From Pseudomonadota bacterium (lineage in GTDB: Bacteria > Pseudomonadota > Gammaproteobacteria > Burkholderiales > Burkholderiaceae_C), in the NCBI GenBank assembly GCA_018241895.1, contig JAFECX010000072.1, positions 1 to 46,716 of the forward strand: DNA of 46,716 nt, written 5' to 3'. The stretch's first letter is position 1, and every line of letters starts with the position of its first letter. The notes under the pieces are model-generated. The model did no database searches, had not been told where the DNA came from, and worked only from the letters and a program-made list of their open reading frames with translations. Positions 23,426 to 31,707 of the stretch are shown here, in pieces. Both the position numbers and the translations under genes were made by a program.

Positions 23426-23427
23426 GC

Positions 23428-23799
23428 TCAGGCTTCCGGCCGCGTCCACAACCACACCGCGACGACGACGATGAACGCCACGACGCCCAGGTGCAGCATG
23501 CGCGGCGCGTCGGACACGCCGATCAGCGCGATGCTGGCCACCATCGTCGCGCTGGCCCACCACTTGGCGCGCCGCGGGATCGCGCGCCGCTCGCGCCAGC
23601 GGCGGATCGCCTCGCCGTGACGCGGATGCGCCAGCAACCACGCCTCGAGCGCCGGCCAGCCGCGCCCCCCCGCCCATGCCGCGACGAGCAGGAAAGGCAC
23701 CGTCGGCAGCCCGGGCACGAAGACACCGACGAAGCCGATCGCCACGCACAACACCGCCAGCGCGCGCCAGCCGAAAACAACGAGAGCCCGATGCACCAT
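23428..23799 (-). CDS. DUF454 (YbaN-like) inner membrane protein
   Basis: Small membrane protein of 123 residues. Hydrophobic segments lie at about 8-42 (with the family motif GFVGVFVPGLPTVPFLL), 82-96 and 102-117, with a charged amphipathic region RRWRERRAIPRRAKWW between. Function of the family is not established. The start MVHRAL at 23799 fits the family; the frame stays open for about 90 more codons upstream but that part is Ala/Thr repeat. It is 274 bp downstream of the PpiC gene on the same strand, so it may or may not belong to the nar transcript. Confidence 0.85.
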   Translation of the reverse strand: MVHRALVVFGWRALAVLCVAIGFVGVFVPGLPTVPFLLVAAWAGGRGWPALEAWLLAHPRHGEAIRRWRERRAIPRRAKWWASATMVASIALIGVSDAPRMLHLGVVAFIVVVAVWLWTRPEA

Positions 23800-23911
23800 G
23801 GGCCGAGGATCGCATACCCGCGCCGCGACCCCCGGCGCGGCGCCGATGGCCGCGCCGGGTCCCGTGAATGCCGGCCGTGTGCACGACCCAGGCGCTGCCG
23901 CTGCCGCGGCT

Positions 23912-23965
23912 GCTGCCGTCGCTGCCGTCGCTGCCGTCGCTGCCGCCGCTGCTGTCGCTGCTGTC
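23912..23965. repeat. 9-bp tandem repeat in an intergenic region
   Basis: Six units of GCTGCCGTC or near variants (GCTGCCGCC, GCTGCTGTC). It lies in the 274-bp gap (23800-24073) between the PpiC stop and the DUF454 start. I see no gene in this gap. Confidence 0.8.
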
Positions 23966-24073
23966 GCTGTGTCGCTTTGCCGTGGTGCCGCAGGCCCGCT
24001 GGGGCGCTGGCGCGCGCGCCGTTCGCGCCTGCGCCGCCGCCCGCTCGCGCCCGCGCGGCGGTGCCGCATCGCG

Positions 24074-24916
24074 CTACTGCACGAGCGGCGAGTCGGCCGT
24101 CTCCAGCGTCACGCCGCGCACGACGGCAGCGGCGGCCAGCAGTTGCAGATACTGGCGCAGCGCCGTCGCCCACGCCTGGCGGCGCAGCACCTGAGACACC
24201 GCCTCGTGCACCGACTCGAACGGCTGCGGACGGCCCGGCTCGCGTGCCAATACTTCGACCACGTGCCAGCCGAAGCGCGTGGACACCAGGCGCGGCAGCA
24301 CGCCCACCTCGCTGTGGCCGAACAGCTCGCGCGCGAACTCGGGCGCGCAATCGTGCGCCTCGAGCCGGCCCAGCGCGCCACCGTCGGCGCCGCTCGGGCA
24401 GTTGGACAGCTCGCGCGCCACGTCGGCAAAGGCCTCGGGGCGGCAGCGCAGATCGACAAGGCAGGCCTCGGCGCGCCGGCGCAGCGCGTTCACGTCGACG
24501 CCGGGCGTGACCGCAAAGAGCACGTGGCGCGCCTGCACGCGCTCGCCCTGGGCGTAGCGGGCCGCGTGGGCCGCGTGATGGCGCCGGCACGCCGCCTCGT
24601 CGGGGTCGGGCAGCACCAGCTCGCGCTCGAGCAGCGCCTCGATGGCGGCGCCGGCCGCTTCGCTGACGATGCCGTCGCCCTCGACGCGGTCGGCCGCGTC
24701 GAGCAGCCCGCTGCGCAGCGCGGCCTGGCGCAGCAGTTCGGTGCAGGCACGCTGGCGCAGCTCGGCCGCGTCGGGCGGCCGCCCGGGTGCGTGCAGCGGC
24801 ACGCCGTTGACGGTGGCGGGTCCGCTGTCCTCCGCCTCCTTCGCGTCCATCGCGTCCGTCGTATCCATCGCGTCCGTCGTATCCATCGCGCCCATCACGT
24901 CCATCGCCTCGCTCAT
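24074..24916 (-). CDS. PpiC/parvulin-type peptidyl-prolyl isomerase of the nar operon
   Basis: Protein of 280 residues ending with a rotamase domain: QARHVLFAVTPG (about 147), FADVARELSNCPSGADGGALGRL (about 183-206, the parvulin core) and a FGWHVVEVL segment. The middle helical region resembles the NifM/SurA chaperone portion. There is no signal peptide, so it should act in the cytoplasm, probably assisting folding or maturation of the nitrate reductase. Its ATG overlaps the narI stop by four bases. Residues 5-25 include AMDTTD repeated from an 18-bp DNA repeat and are probably disordered. Confidence 0.88.
   Translation of the reverse strand: MSEAMDVMGAMDTTDAMDTTDAMDAKEAEDSGPATVNGVPLHAPGRPPDAAELRQRACTELLRQAALRSGLLDAADRVEGDGIVSEAAGAAIEALLERELVLPDPDEAACRRHHAAHAARYAQGERVQARHVLFAVTPGVDVNALRRRAEACLVDLRCRPEAFADVARELSNCPSGADGGALGRLEAHDCAPEFARELFGHSEVGVLPRLVSTRFGWHVVEVLAREPGRPQPFESVHEAVSQVLRRQAWATALRQYLQLLAAAAVVRGVTLETADSPLVQ
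24848..24904 (-). repeat. 18-bp tandem repeat at the 5' end of the ppiC gene
   Basis: CATCGCGTCCGTCGTATC recurs with an 18-bp period (CAT at 24848, 24866, 24884), then decays. On the gene strand it encodes Ala-Met-Asp-Thr-Thr-Asp twice and two related partial units. Confidence 0.85.
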
Positions 24917-25632
24917 GTCCGGTGCGGCAGGTTCTGGCCGGGCGGCACGTTGAGGCGCCGCGAGCGCACGAGCTGATACGGGCGCAACACGTAGGCGATC
25001 GACGCCAGCCCGCTCCACACGTGCACGAGGCGGCTGAACGGCAGCAGGAAGAAGATCGTCATGCCCAGCAGCATGTGCACCTTGAACGGCCAGGCGATGG
25101 CCTCGAGCGGCGCCGCATCGGGGCGGAAGGTGGCGATGCCCTGCAGGTAGTTGGCGAGGATCAGCATCTCGTGCGCGTTCTCGCGCTGCACGAACGAGAA
25201 CGGCAGCGTCGTGAGGCCGAGCCCCAGTTGCACCCACAGGATGATCAGGATCGCCAGGTCGGTGCGGTGGCTGGTGAGGCGGATGCGCGGATCGGCCACG
25301 CGGCGGTAGATCAGCATCGTCAGGCCGACGAAGCAGGCCGCGCCGGCGATGCCGCCCGACACCATGGCCAGGAGCTGCTTGTGCGGCGCGCTGATGAGCG
25401 GCTCGTACATCCAGTGCGGCGTCAGCAGCCCCAGCGTGTGGCCGACGAGCAGGAACAGGATGCCGTAGTGAAAGAGGTTGCTCGCCCAGTTCATCGCGCC
25501 GCGGCGCAGCAGCAGCGACGAGTCGCTCTTCCAGGTGTACTGGTCGCGGTCGAAGCGCGCCAGGCTGCCCATCAGGAACACCGACAGGCAGATGTACGGG
25601 TAGACGACGAAGAGGAAGGTCTCGAGCTTCAT
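24913..25632 (-). CDS. narI: Respiratory nitrate reductase gamma subunit (cytochrome b)
   Basis: Membrane cytochrome b of 239 residues with five transmembrane segments. It takes electrons from quinol and passes them through two b hemes to NarH. Heme-ligand histidines are visible in NLFHYGILFLLVGHTLG (second helix) and in VHMLLGMTIF and LVHVWSG (last helices). Start overlaps the narJ stop (ATGA) and its own stop overlaps the ppiC start, so narJ-narI-ppiC are translationally coupled. Slightly longer than the E. coli protein (225), mostly at the C-terminus. Confidence 0.95.
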   Translation of the reverse strand: MKLETFLFVVYPYICLSVFLMGSLARFDRDQYTWKSDSSLLLRRGAMNWASNLFHYGILFLLVGHTLGLLTPHWMYEPLISAPHKQLLAMVSGGIAGAACFVGLTMLIYRRVADPRIRLTSHRTDLAILIILWVQLGLGLTTLPFSFVQRENAHEMLILANYLQGIATFRPDAAPLEAIAWPFKVHMLLGMTIFFLLPFSRLVHVWSGLASIAYVLRPYQLVRSRRLNVPPGQNLPHRT

Positions 25633-26339
25633 GGACGGGCTCCTTGCGCGTCGGCGCGCTGAGGCTTGACGATGCGGATCGGCTGCGCGGCGGCGCTGCC
25701 TGGCGGACGGGACTGGCCGGCGCTCGAGCAGCCGTCGAAGGCGGCCGGCTCGGCCCAGGTCTCGTCCAGCGGTGGCTCCTCGGGCAGCTCGACCTTCTCG
25801 GCGCGTTCGCCCGCGAGGTCGAGCAGCGCCGCGAGCACGCTGGCGTAGGGGCTGCCGCGCCTGAGCAGCGCGCTGAAGACGATGCGCAGCAGGTGCGCGA
25901 ACTCGGCCAGGAAGGCGCGCGAGCGCGCCGCCGGCTGCGTGCTCGCGTACTCGAGCGCGACCGGCAGGTAGTCGGGCAGCTGGCCCGGCTGCAGCTGCAG
26001 CCCCGCCTGCTCGTAGGTCTGCGCCAGCGCCACCATCGCCGCGCCGCGCTCGCGCGACTCGCCGTGCACGTGCTCGAACAGGTTGAGCGAGCTGCTGCGG
26101 CCGCGGTCGAACAGCTCGACGTAGGCGGCCTCGACGTCGTAGGCCGGCAGGCGCCCGAGCTGGTCGATCAGCGCATCGAGCTCGGCCAGGCGCGCGGCGC
26201 CCAGCGCGCGCTCGGCGTGCAGCGCGGCGCCGAGCTCGCCCAGGTGGGCGCGCAACGCCCCGCCCGGGTAGCGCAACAGGTGGGCGAGCACGCGCAGCGT
26301 GCGGCTCATGCGCGGGGTGGAGGGGGTGAAGAGGGCCAT
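25629..26339 (-). CDS. narJ: Nitrate reductase molybdenum cofactor assembly chaperone
   Basis: Cytoplasmic chaperone of 236 residues of the TorD/NarJ family. It holds NarG until molybdenum cofactor and Fe-S clusters are inserted and is not part of the final enzyme. The family segment SLNLFEHVHGESRERGAAMV (84-103) is clear, preceded by LLRYPG. The first ten residues (MALFTPSTPR) may be non-native: a second Met at residue 11 begins a more standard NarJ. The last 45 residues are variable. Four bases separate it from narH. Confidence 0.93.
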   Translation of the reverse strand: MALFTPSTPRMSRTLRVLAHLLRYPGGALRAHLGELGAALHAERALGAARLAELDALIDQLGRLPAYDVEAAYVELFDRGRSSSLNLFEHVHGESRERGAAMVALAQTYEQAGLQLQPGQLPDYLPVALEYASTQPAARSRAFLAEFAHLLRIVFSALLRRGSPYASVLAALLDLAGERAEKVELPEEPPLDETWAEPAAFDGCSSAGQSRPPGSAAAQPIRIVKPQRADAQGARP

Positions 26340-26343
26340 CGCG

Positions 26344-27867
26344 TCACACCTGCGCCTTGATCGGGATCGTGCGCTTCTTCTCGCTGCCGAACAGGCTCGT
26401 CTCGGTCACGCCCTCGCTGCAGCCGTTGCCGAAGCTGAAGCCGCAGCCGCCGCGCACGTTGAAGGCGTTCTCGGCGTACTCGCGGTGCGTGGTCGGGATG
26501 ACGAAGCGGTCCTCGTAGTTGGCGATCGCCATCGTGCGGTACATGTCCTCGACCTCGGCCTCCGTGAGGCGCACCTGCTCGATGGCGGCGCGGTTGGGCT
26601 GGCCTTCGACGTGCTTGCCGCGCTGGTAGGCGCGCATCGCCAGCATGCGCTCGAGCGCGCGCACCACCGGCACGGTGTCGCCGGCGGTGAGCAGGTTGGC
26701 CAGGTACTGCACCGGGATGCGCAGCTGCGCCACGTCCGGGATCTCGCCGTGGGTGCCCATCTGTCCGCCGTGCGCGGCGGCGGTGATGGGCGACAGCGGC
26801 GGCACGTACCACACCATCGGCAGCGTGCGGTACTCGGGGTGCAGCGGCAGCGCCACCTTCCACTTCATCGCCATCTTGTAGACCGGGCTCGTGCGCGCCG
26901 CCTCGAGCCAGGCGTCGGGCACGCCGTCGCGGCGCGCCTGCTCGACGACCTGCGGGTCGAACGGGTCGAGGAAGCAGTCGAGCTGCGCCTGGTACAGGTC
27001 CTTGTCGCGCTCGACGCTGGCGGCGGCGGCGATCTTGTCGGCGTCGTACAGCAGCACGCCCAGATAGCGGATGCGCCCGACGCAGGTCTCGGAGCACACC
27101 GTGGGCTGCCCGGCCTCGATGCGCGGGTAGCAGAAGATGCACTTCTCGGCCTTGCCGCTCTTCCAGTTGTAGTAGATCTTCTTGTACGGGCAGCCCGAGA
27201 CGCACATGCGCCAGCCGCGGCACTTGTCCTGGTCGATGAGGACGATGCCGTCCTCCTCGCGCTTGTAGATGCTGCCGCTCGGGCACGAGGCCACGCAGGC
27301 CGGGTTCAGGCAGTGCTCGCACAGCCTGGGCAGGTACATCATGAAGGTGCTCTCGAACTGGCCGTAGATGTCCTTCTGGATGGCCTCGAAGTTGCTGTCC
27401 TTGCTGCGCTTGGCGAACTCGCCGCCCAGGATCTCCTCCCAGTTCGGGCCCCACTCGATCTTCTCCATGCGGTGGCCGGTGATGAGCGAGCGCGGGCGCG
27501 CGGTGGGCGCCGCCTTCATCTCGGGCGCCGAGTGCAGGTGGTCGTAGTCGAAGGTGAAGGGCTCGTAGTAGTCGTCGATCTGCGGCAGGTTCGGGTTGCT
27601 GAAGATCTTCATCAGCAGGCTCCACTTGCCGCCCTGGCGCGGCACGATCGAGCCGTCGGCCTTGCGCACCCAGCCGCCGTTCCACTTCTTCTGGTTCTCC
27701 CACTCCTTCGGGTAGCCGATGCCGGGCTTGGTCTCGACGTTGTTGAACCACGCGTACTCGACGCCGGGGCGGCTCGTCCACACGTTCTTGCACGTCACGC
27801 TGCAGGTGTGGCAGCCGATGCACTTGTCGAGGTTGAGCACCATGCCGATCTGGGCGCGGACTTTCAT
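26344..27867 (-). CDS. narH: Respiratory nitrate reductase beta subunit (Fe-S)
   Basis: Cytoplasmic electron-transfer subunit of 507 residues with four Fe-S clusters. Cysteine groups: CIGCHTCSVTC (about 17-27), CEHCLNPACVASC (about 185), CRGWRMCVSGC (about 218, where a Trp replaces one Cys and so gives the [3Fe-4S] cluster) and CIFCYPRIEAGQPTVCSETC (about 245). It bridges NarI and NarG. GGAG lies eight bases before the ATG. Confidence 0.96.
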   Translation of the reverse strand: MKVRAQIGMVLNLDKCIGCHTCSVTCKNVWTSRPGVEYAWFNNVETKPGIGYPKEWENQKKWNGGWVRKADGSIVPRQGGKWSLLMKIFSNPNLPQIDDYYEPFTFDYDHLHSAPEMKAAPTARPRSLITGHRMEKIEWGPNWEEILGGEFAKRSKDSNFEAIQKDIYGQFESTFMMYLPRLCEHCLNPACVASCPSGSIYKREEDGIVLIDQDKCRGWRMCVSGCPYKKIYYNWKSGKAEKCIFCYPRIEAGQPTVCSETCVGRIRYLGVLLYDADKIAAAASVERDKDLYQAQLDCFLDPFDPQVVEQARRDGVPDAWLEAARTSPVYKMAMKWKVALPLHPEYRTLPMVWYVPPLSPITAAAHGGQMGTHGEIPDVAQLRIPVQYLANLLTAGDTVPVVRALERMLAMRAYQRGKHVEGQPNRAAIEQVRLTEAEVEDMYRTMAIANYEDRFVIPTTHREYAENAFNVRGGCGFSFGNGCSEGVTETSLFGSEKKRTIPIKAQV

Positions 27868-27898
27868 CTGATTTCTCCTCGGGTCGGGCAGGCGGGGC

Positions 27899-30800
27899 TC
27901 AGGGGTTCTCGCCCTGCGACTGGTAGGCGCGCGCCAGCTGGTCGTCGCGCGGCGTGTCGAGCCAGTCGACCTTCTTCATCTTGCGCACGACGACGAACTG
28001 GTCGCGGTTGGTGCCGATCGTGCCGTAGTAGTTGAGCCCGTAGGCGAGCTGCGCGTAGCCGCCGATCATGTGCGTGGGCTTGGTGACGATGCGCGTCACC
28101 GAGTTGTGGATGCCGCCGCGGTGGCCGGTGATCTCGGAGCCGGGCGCATTGATGATCTTCTCCTGCGCGTGGTACATCATCACCATGCCCGGCTTGACGC
28201 GCTGGCTCACGACGGCACGCGCCGAGATCGCGCCATTGACGTTGAACAGCTCCACCCAGTCGTTGTCCGCGACGTCGATCTGCCGCGCGTCGTCCTCCGA
28301 CAGCCAGATCACCGGGCCGCCGCGGTTGAGCGTGAGCATCAGCAGGTTGTCGCTGTAGGTGCTGTGGATGCCCCACTTCTGGTGCGGCGTGATGAAGTTC
28401 AGCACGATCTCCGGGTTGCCGTTGCCGCGCTTGCCGTGCATCGCGGCGGTGGCCTTCAGGTCCACCGGCGGGCGGTAGCTGGAGAGGCCCTCGCCGAAGG
28501 CGACCATCCACGCGTGGTCCTGGTAGAACTGCTGGCGCCCGCTGAGCGTGCGCCAGGGGATCAGCTCGTGCACGTTGGTGTAGCCGGCGTTGTACGAGAC
28601 CTTCTCGCTCTCGAGGCCGCTCCAGGTCGGCGAGCTGATGATCTTGCGCGGCTGCGCCTGGATGTCGCGAAAGCGGATCTTCTCGTCCTCGCGGTGCAGC
28701 GCCAGGTGCACGTGGTCGCGCCCGGTGGCCTTGGACAGCGCCGCCCAGGCCTTGACGGCGACGTGGCCGTTGGTCTCGGGCGCGAGCAGCAGGATGGTCT
28801 CGCAGGCGTCGATGTCGCTGTCGATGCGCGCGCGCCCGAGCCGGCTGCCGTTGAGCTCGGCCAGCTGCTGCACCTCGGTCTCGGTGTTCCAGGCGATGCC
28901 CTTGCCGCCGTTGCCCAGCTTGGCCATCAGCGGGCCGAGCGTCGTGTAGCGGTCGTAGACGGCGGGGTAGTCGCGCTCGATCACGCCGACGGCGGGCGCC
29001 GTCTTGCCCGGCACGAGCGCGACCTCGTCGCGGCGCCATTCCTTCACGTCCAGCGGCTGGCCGAGCTCGCCCGGGCTGTCGTGCATCAGCGGCGTCAGCA
29101 CGACCTCCTTCTCGATGCCCAGATGACCGACGCAGACCTCGCTCAAGGCCTTGGCGAAGCCCTTGTAGATCTCCCAGTCGCTGCGCGACTGCCATACCGG
29201 ATCCACCGCCGCCGACAGCGGGTGGATGAAGGGGTGCATGTCGCTGGTGTTGAGGTCGTTCTTCTCGTACCAGCTCGCCGTCGGCAGCACGATGTCGCTG
29301 TACAGGCAGGTCGTGCTCATGCGGAAGTCCAGCGTCACCAGCAGGTCGAGCTTGCCCTGCGGCGCCTCGGGGTGCCACTTCACCTCGCGCGGCCTGGCGG
29401 CGTCGGGCCCGAGGTCCTTGCCCTGCACGCCGTTCTCGGCGCCGAGCAGGTGCTTGAGGAAGTACTCGTGGCCCTTGCCCGAGCTGCCGAGCAGGTTGGA
29501 GCGCCACACGAACAGGTTGCGCGGCCAGTTCTCGGGCGCGTCGGGGTCCTCGCAGCTCATGCGCAGCGAGCCGTCCTTCAGCGCCTTGGCGACATAGTCC
29601 TTGGCGTCCAGGCCGGCGGCCTGCGCGTCGCGCGCCACCTGCAGCGGGTTGGTCGCGAGCTGCGGCGCCGACGGCAGCCAGCCCATGCGCTCGGCGCGCA
29701 CGTTGTAGTCGATCGAGGCGCCGCCCCAGACCTTCGGGTCGGCCAGCGGCGAGGCGATCTCGGCCATGTCGAGCTTCTCGTAGCGCCACTGGTCGGTGTG
29801 GGCGTAGAAGAAGCTGGTGGCGGCCTGCTGGCGCGGCGGGCGCACCCAGTCGAGCGCGAAGGCGAGCACGGTCCATCCGGTCTGCGGCCTGAGCTTCTCC
29901 TGGCCGACGTAGTGGGCCCAGCCGCCGCCGCTCTGGCCGACGCAGCCGCACAGCATCAGCAGGTTGATCACGCCGCGGTAGTTCATGTCGGCGTGGTACC
30001 AGTGGTTCATGCCGGCGCCGATGATGATCATCGACTTGCCCTGCGTCTTCTCGGCGTTGGCGGCGAACTCGCGCGCCACGCTCACGATCTGCGCGCGCGG
30101 CACGCCGGTGATCTTCTCGGCCCAGGCCGGGGTGTACGGTGCGTTGTCGTCGTAGCTCGTGGGCTGGCCGTCGGCGACGCCGTACTGCGCGGCCTGCAGG
30201 TCGAACACGGTGGCCACGCTGACGCGGCGCTGGCCGGCACCCTCGCCGAGCGTGATCTGCCGCGTCGGCACCTGCACGCGGCGCACCTCGCCGCCGGCCT
30301 GCGGGTTGTTCTGGAAGTGCGGCGAGACGATGCCGCCGAAGTACGGCAGCGCCACTTCGGCCTCGTGCCGCTCGTCGGCCGCGCCCTCGCGCAGCGACAG
30401 GCGCAGGCGCACCTCGTGGCCGTCACGCCCGTCCTTGGCCTCGAGGTTCCAGCGTCCGGCGTCGCCGCGGCCCTCGGGGCCCCAGCGAAAGCCGATCGAC
30501 CCCTGCGGCAGCACGACGCGGCCGGCGTCGTCGAAGGCCACCGTCTTCCACTCCGGGTTGTTGTCCTGCCCGAGCCGGTCGGCGAAGTCGCTGGCGCGCA
30601 GGTAGCGCCCGGGCACGAGCGCCTGCGTGCCGTCGGCCAGCGTGTGCGCCTCGAGCAGCACGAGCAGCGGCAGGTCGGTGTAGCGGCGCGCGTAGTCCTC
30701 GAAGTACGGCACGCGGCGCTCGACGTGGAACTCCTTCATCACCACGTGGCCCATCGCCATCGCGAGCGCCGCGTCGGTGCCCTGCTTGGGGTGCAGCCAC

Positions 30801-31681
30801 AGGTCGGCGAGCTTGGCGACCTCGGAGTAGTCGGGCGACACCGCCACCGTCTTGGCCCCCTTGTAGCGCACCTCGGTGAAGAAGTGCGCGTCGGGCGTGC
30901 GCGTCTGCGGCACGTTCGAGCCCCAGGCGATGAGGTAGGTGGAGTTGTACCAGTCGGCGCTCTCGGGCACGTCGGTCTGCTCGCCCCAGACCTGCGGGCT
31001 GGCCGGCGGCAGGTCGCAGTACCAGTCGTAGAAGCTGAGCGTGACGCCGCCGATCAGCGACAGGTAGCGCGTGCCGGCGGCGAAGCTCACCATGCTCATG
31101 GCCGGGATCGGCGAGAAGCCGGCGACGCGGTCCGGCCCCCAGCGCTTGATGGTGTAGACGTTGGCCGCGGCGATGAGCTGGTTGACCTCGTCCCAGCCCG
31201 AGCGCACGAAGCCGCCCATGCCGCGCACCTTCTGCCAGTCGCGCCGCGCCTCTTCGTCTTCCACCAGCGAGGCCCAGGCGTCGACCGGCGTCTTGCTCAC
31301 CGCGAGCGCGGCGCGCCAGCGCTCGAGCAGCCGGGCGCGCACCATCGGGTACTTGACGCGGTTGGCGCTGTACAGGTACCAGGAATAAGAGGCGCCGCGC
31401 GCGCAGCCGCGCGGCTCGTGGTTGGGCATGTCCCAGCGCGTGCGCGGGTAGTCGGTCTGCTGCGTCTCCCACGTCACGATGCCGCCCTTGACGTGGATGC
31501 GCCACGAGCAGCTGCCGGTGCAGTTCACGCCGTGCGTGCTGCGCACCACCTTGTCGTGCGCCCAGCGGTTGCGGTAGGCGTCCTCCCAGGTGCGGTCCTC
31601 GCCGGTGGTGCGGCCGTGGCCGCCGGCGAAGCTCTCCCTGGGCAGCGAGAAGTGCACGAGGCGATCGAGGAAGTGGCTCAT
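27899..31681 (-). CDS. narG: Respiratory nitrate reductase alpha subunit (Mo-bisMGD)
   Basis: Catalytic subunit of 1260 residues (E. coli 1247). It reduces nitrate to nitrite on the cytoplasmic face. The FS0 cluster ligands His50, Cys54, Cys58 and Cys93 are one residue from the E. coli positions (HGVNCTGSCSW and GCARGAS). The molybdenum-ligand aspartate is expected in the SADWYNST segment. No twin-arginine signal is present, consistent with the cytoplasmic Nar type rather than periplasmic Nap. The start has only a weak ribosome site (GAAAGCCCG), 26 bp after the third narK stop. Confidence 0.97.
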   Translation of the reverse strand: MSHFLDRLVHFSLPRESFAGGHGRTTGEDRTWEDAYRNRWAHDKVVRSTHGVNCTGSCSWRIHVKGGIVTWETQQTDYPRTRWDMPNHEPRGCARGASYSWYLYSANRVKYPMVRARLLERWRAALAVSKTPVDAWASLVEDEEARRDWQKVRGMGGFVRSGWDEVNQLIAAANVYTIKRWGPDRVAGFSPIPAMSMVSFAAGTRYLSLIGGVTLSFYDWYCDLPPASPQVWGEQTDVPESADWYNSTYLIAWGSNVPQTRTPDAHFFTEVRYKGAKTVAVSPDYSEVAKLADLWLHPKQGTDAALAMAMGHVVMKEFHVERRVPYFEDYARRYTDLPLLVLLEAHTLADGTQALVPGRYLRASDFADRLGQDNNPEWKTVAFDDAGRVVLPQGSIGFRWGPEGRGDAGRWNLEAKDGRDGHEVRLRLSLREGAADERHEAEVALPYFGGIVSPHFQNNPQAGGEVRRVQVPTRQITLGEGAGQRRVSVATVFDLQAAQYGVADGQPTSYDDNAPYTPAWAEKITGVPRAQIVSVAREFAANAEKTQGKSMIIIGAGMNHWYHADMNYRGVINLLMLCGCVGQSGGGWAHYVGQEKLRPQTGWTVLAFALDWVRPPRQQAATSFFYAHTDQWRYEKLDMAEIASPLADPKVWGGASIDYNVRAERMGWLPSAPQLATNPLQVARDAQAAGLDAKDYVAKALKDGSLRMSCEDPDAPENWPRNLFVWRSNLLGSSGKGHEYFLKHLLGAENGVQGKDLGPDAARPREVKWHPEAPQGKLDLLVTLDFRMSTTCLYSDIVLPTASWYEKNDLNTSDMHPFIHPLSAAVDPVWQSRSDWEIYKGFAKALSEVCVGHLGIEKEVVLTPLMHDSPGELGQPLDVKEWRRDEVALVPGKTAPAVGVIERDYPAVYDRYTTLGPLMAKLGNGGKGIAWNTETEVQQLAELNGSRLGRARIDSDIDACETILLLAPETNGHVAVKAWAALSKATGRDHVHLALHREDEKIRFRDIQAQPRKIISSPTWSGLESEKVSYNAGYTNVHELIPWRTLSGRQQFYQDHAWMVAFGEGLSSYRPPVDLKATAAMHGKRGNGNPEIVLNFITPHQKWGIHSTYSDNLLMLTLNRGGPVIWLSEDDARQIDVADNDWVELFNVNGAISARAVVSQRVKPGMVMMYHAQEKIINAPGSEITGHRGGIHNSVTRIVTKPTHMIGGYAQLAYGLNYYGTIGTNRDQFVVVRKMKKVDWLDTPRDDQLARAYQSQGENP

Positions 31682-31707
31682 GGCGGGCTTTCGACGGGGT
31701 CGGGGGG

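Larger units (their letters stand above)
23026..23427. other. 402-bp region between usp and the DUF454 gene
   Basis: No convincing gene. It holds the FNR-like promoter of usp (23085-23126), a degenerate inverted relative of the repeat core at 23271-23289 (TGTGAATGAATCGGTCGCG), and the second copy of the 60-bp repeat (23366-23425). The long frame on the minus strand (23088-23420) starts inside the repeat and has no recognisable domain. Confidence 0.5.

Noticed and set aside
23428..24069. Extended start for the DUF454 protein adding about 90 residues
   Set aside because: The extra part is an Ala/Thr run made by the 9-bp repeat, and family members begin near MVHRALVV.
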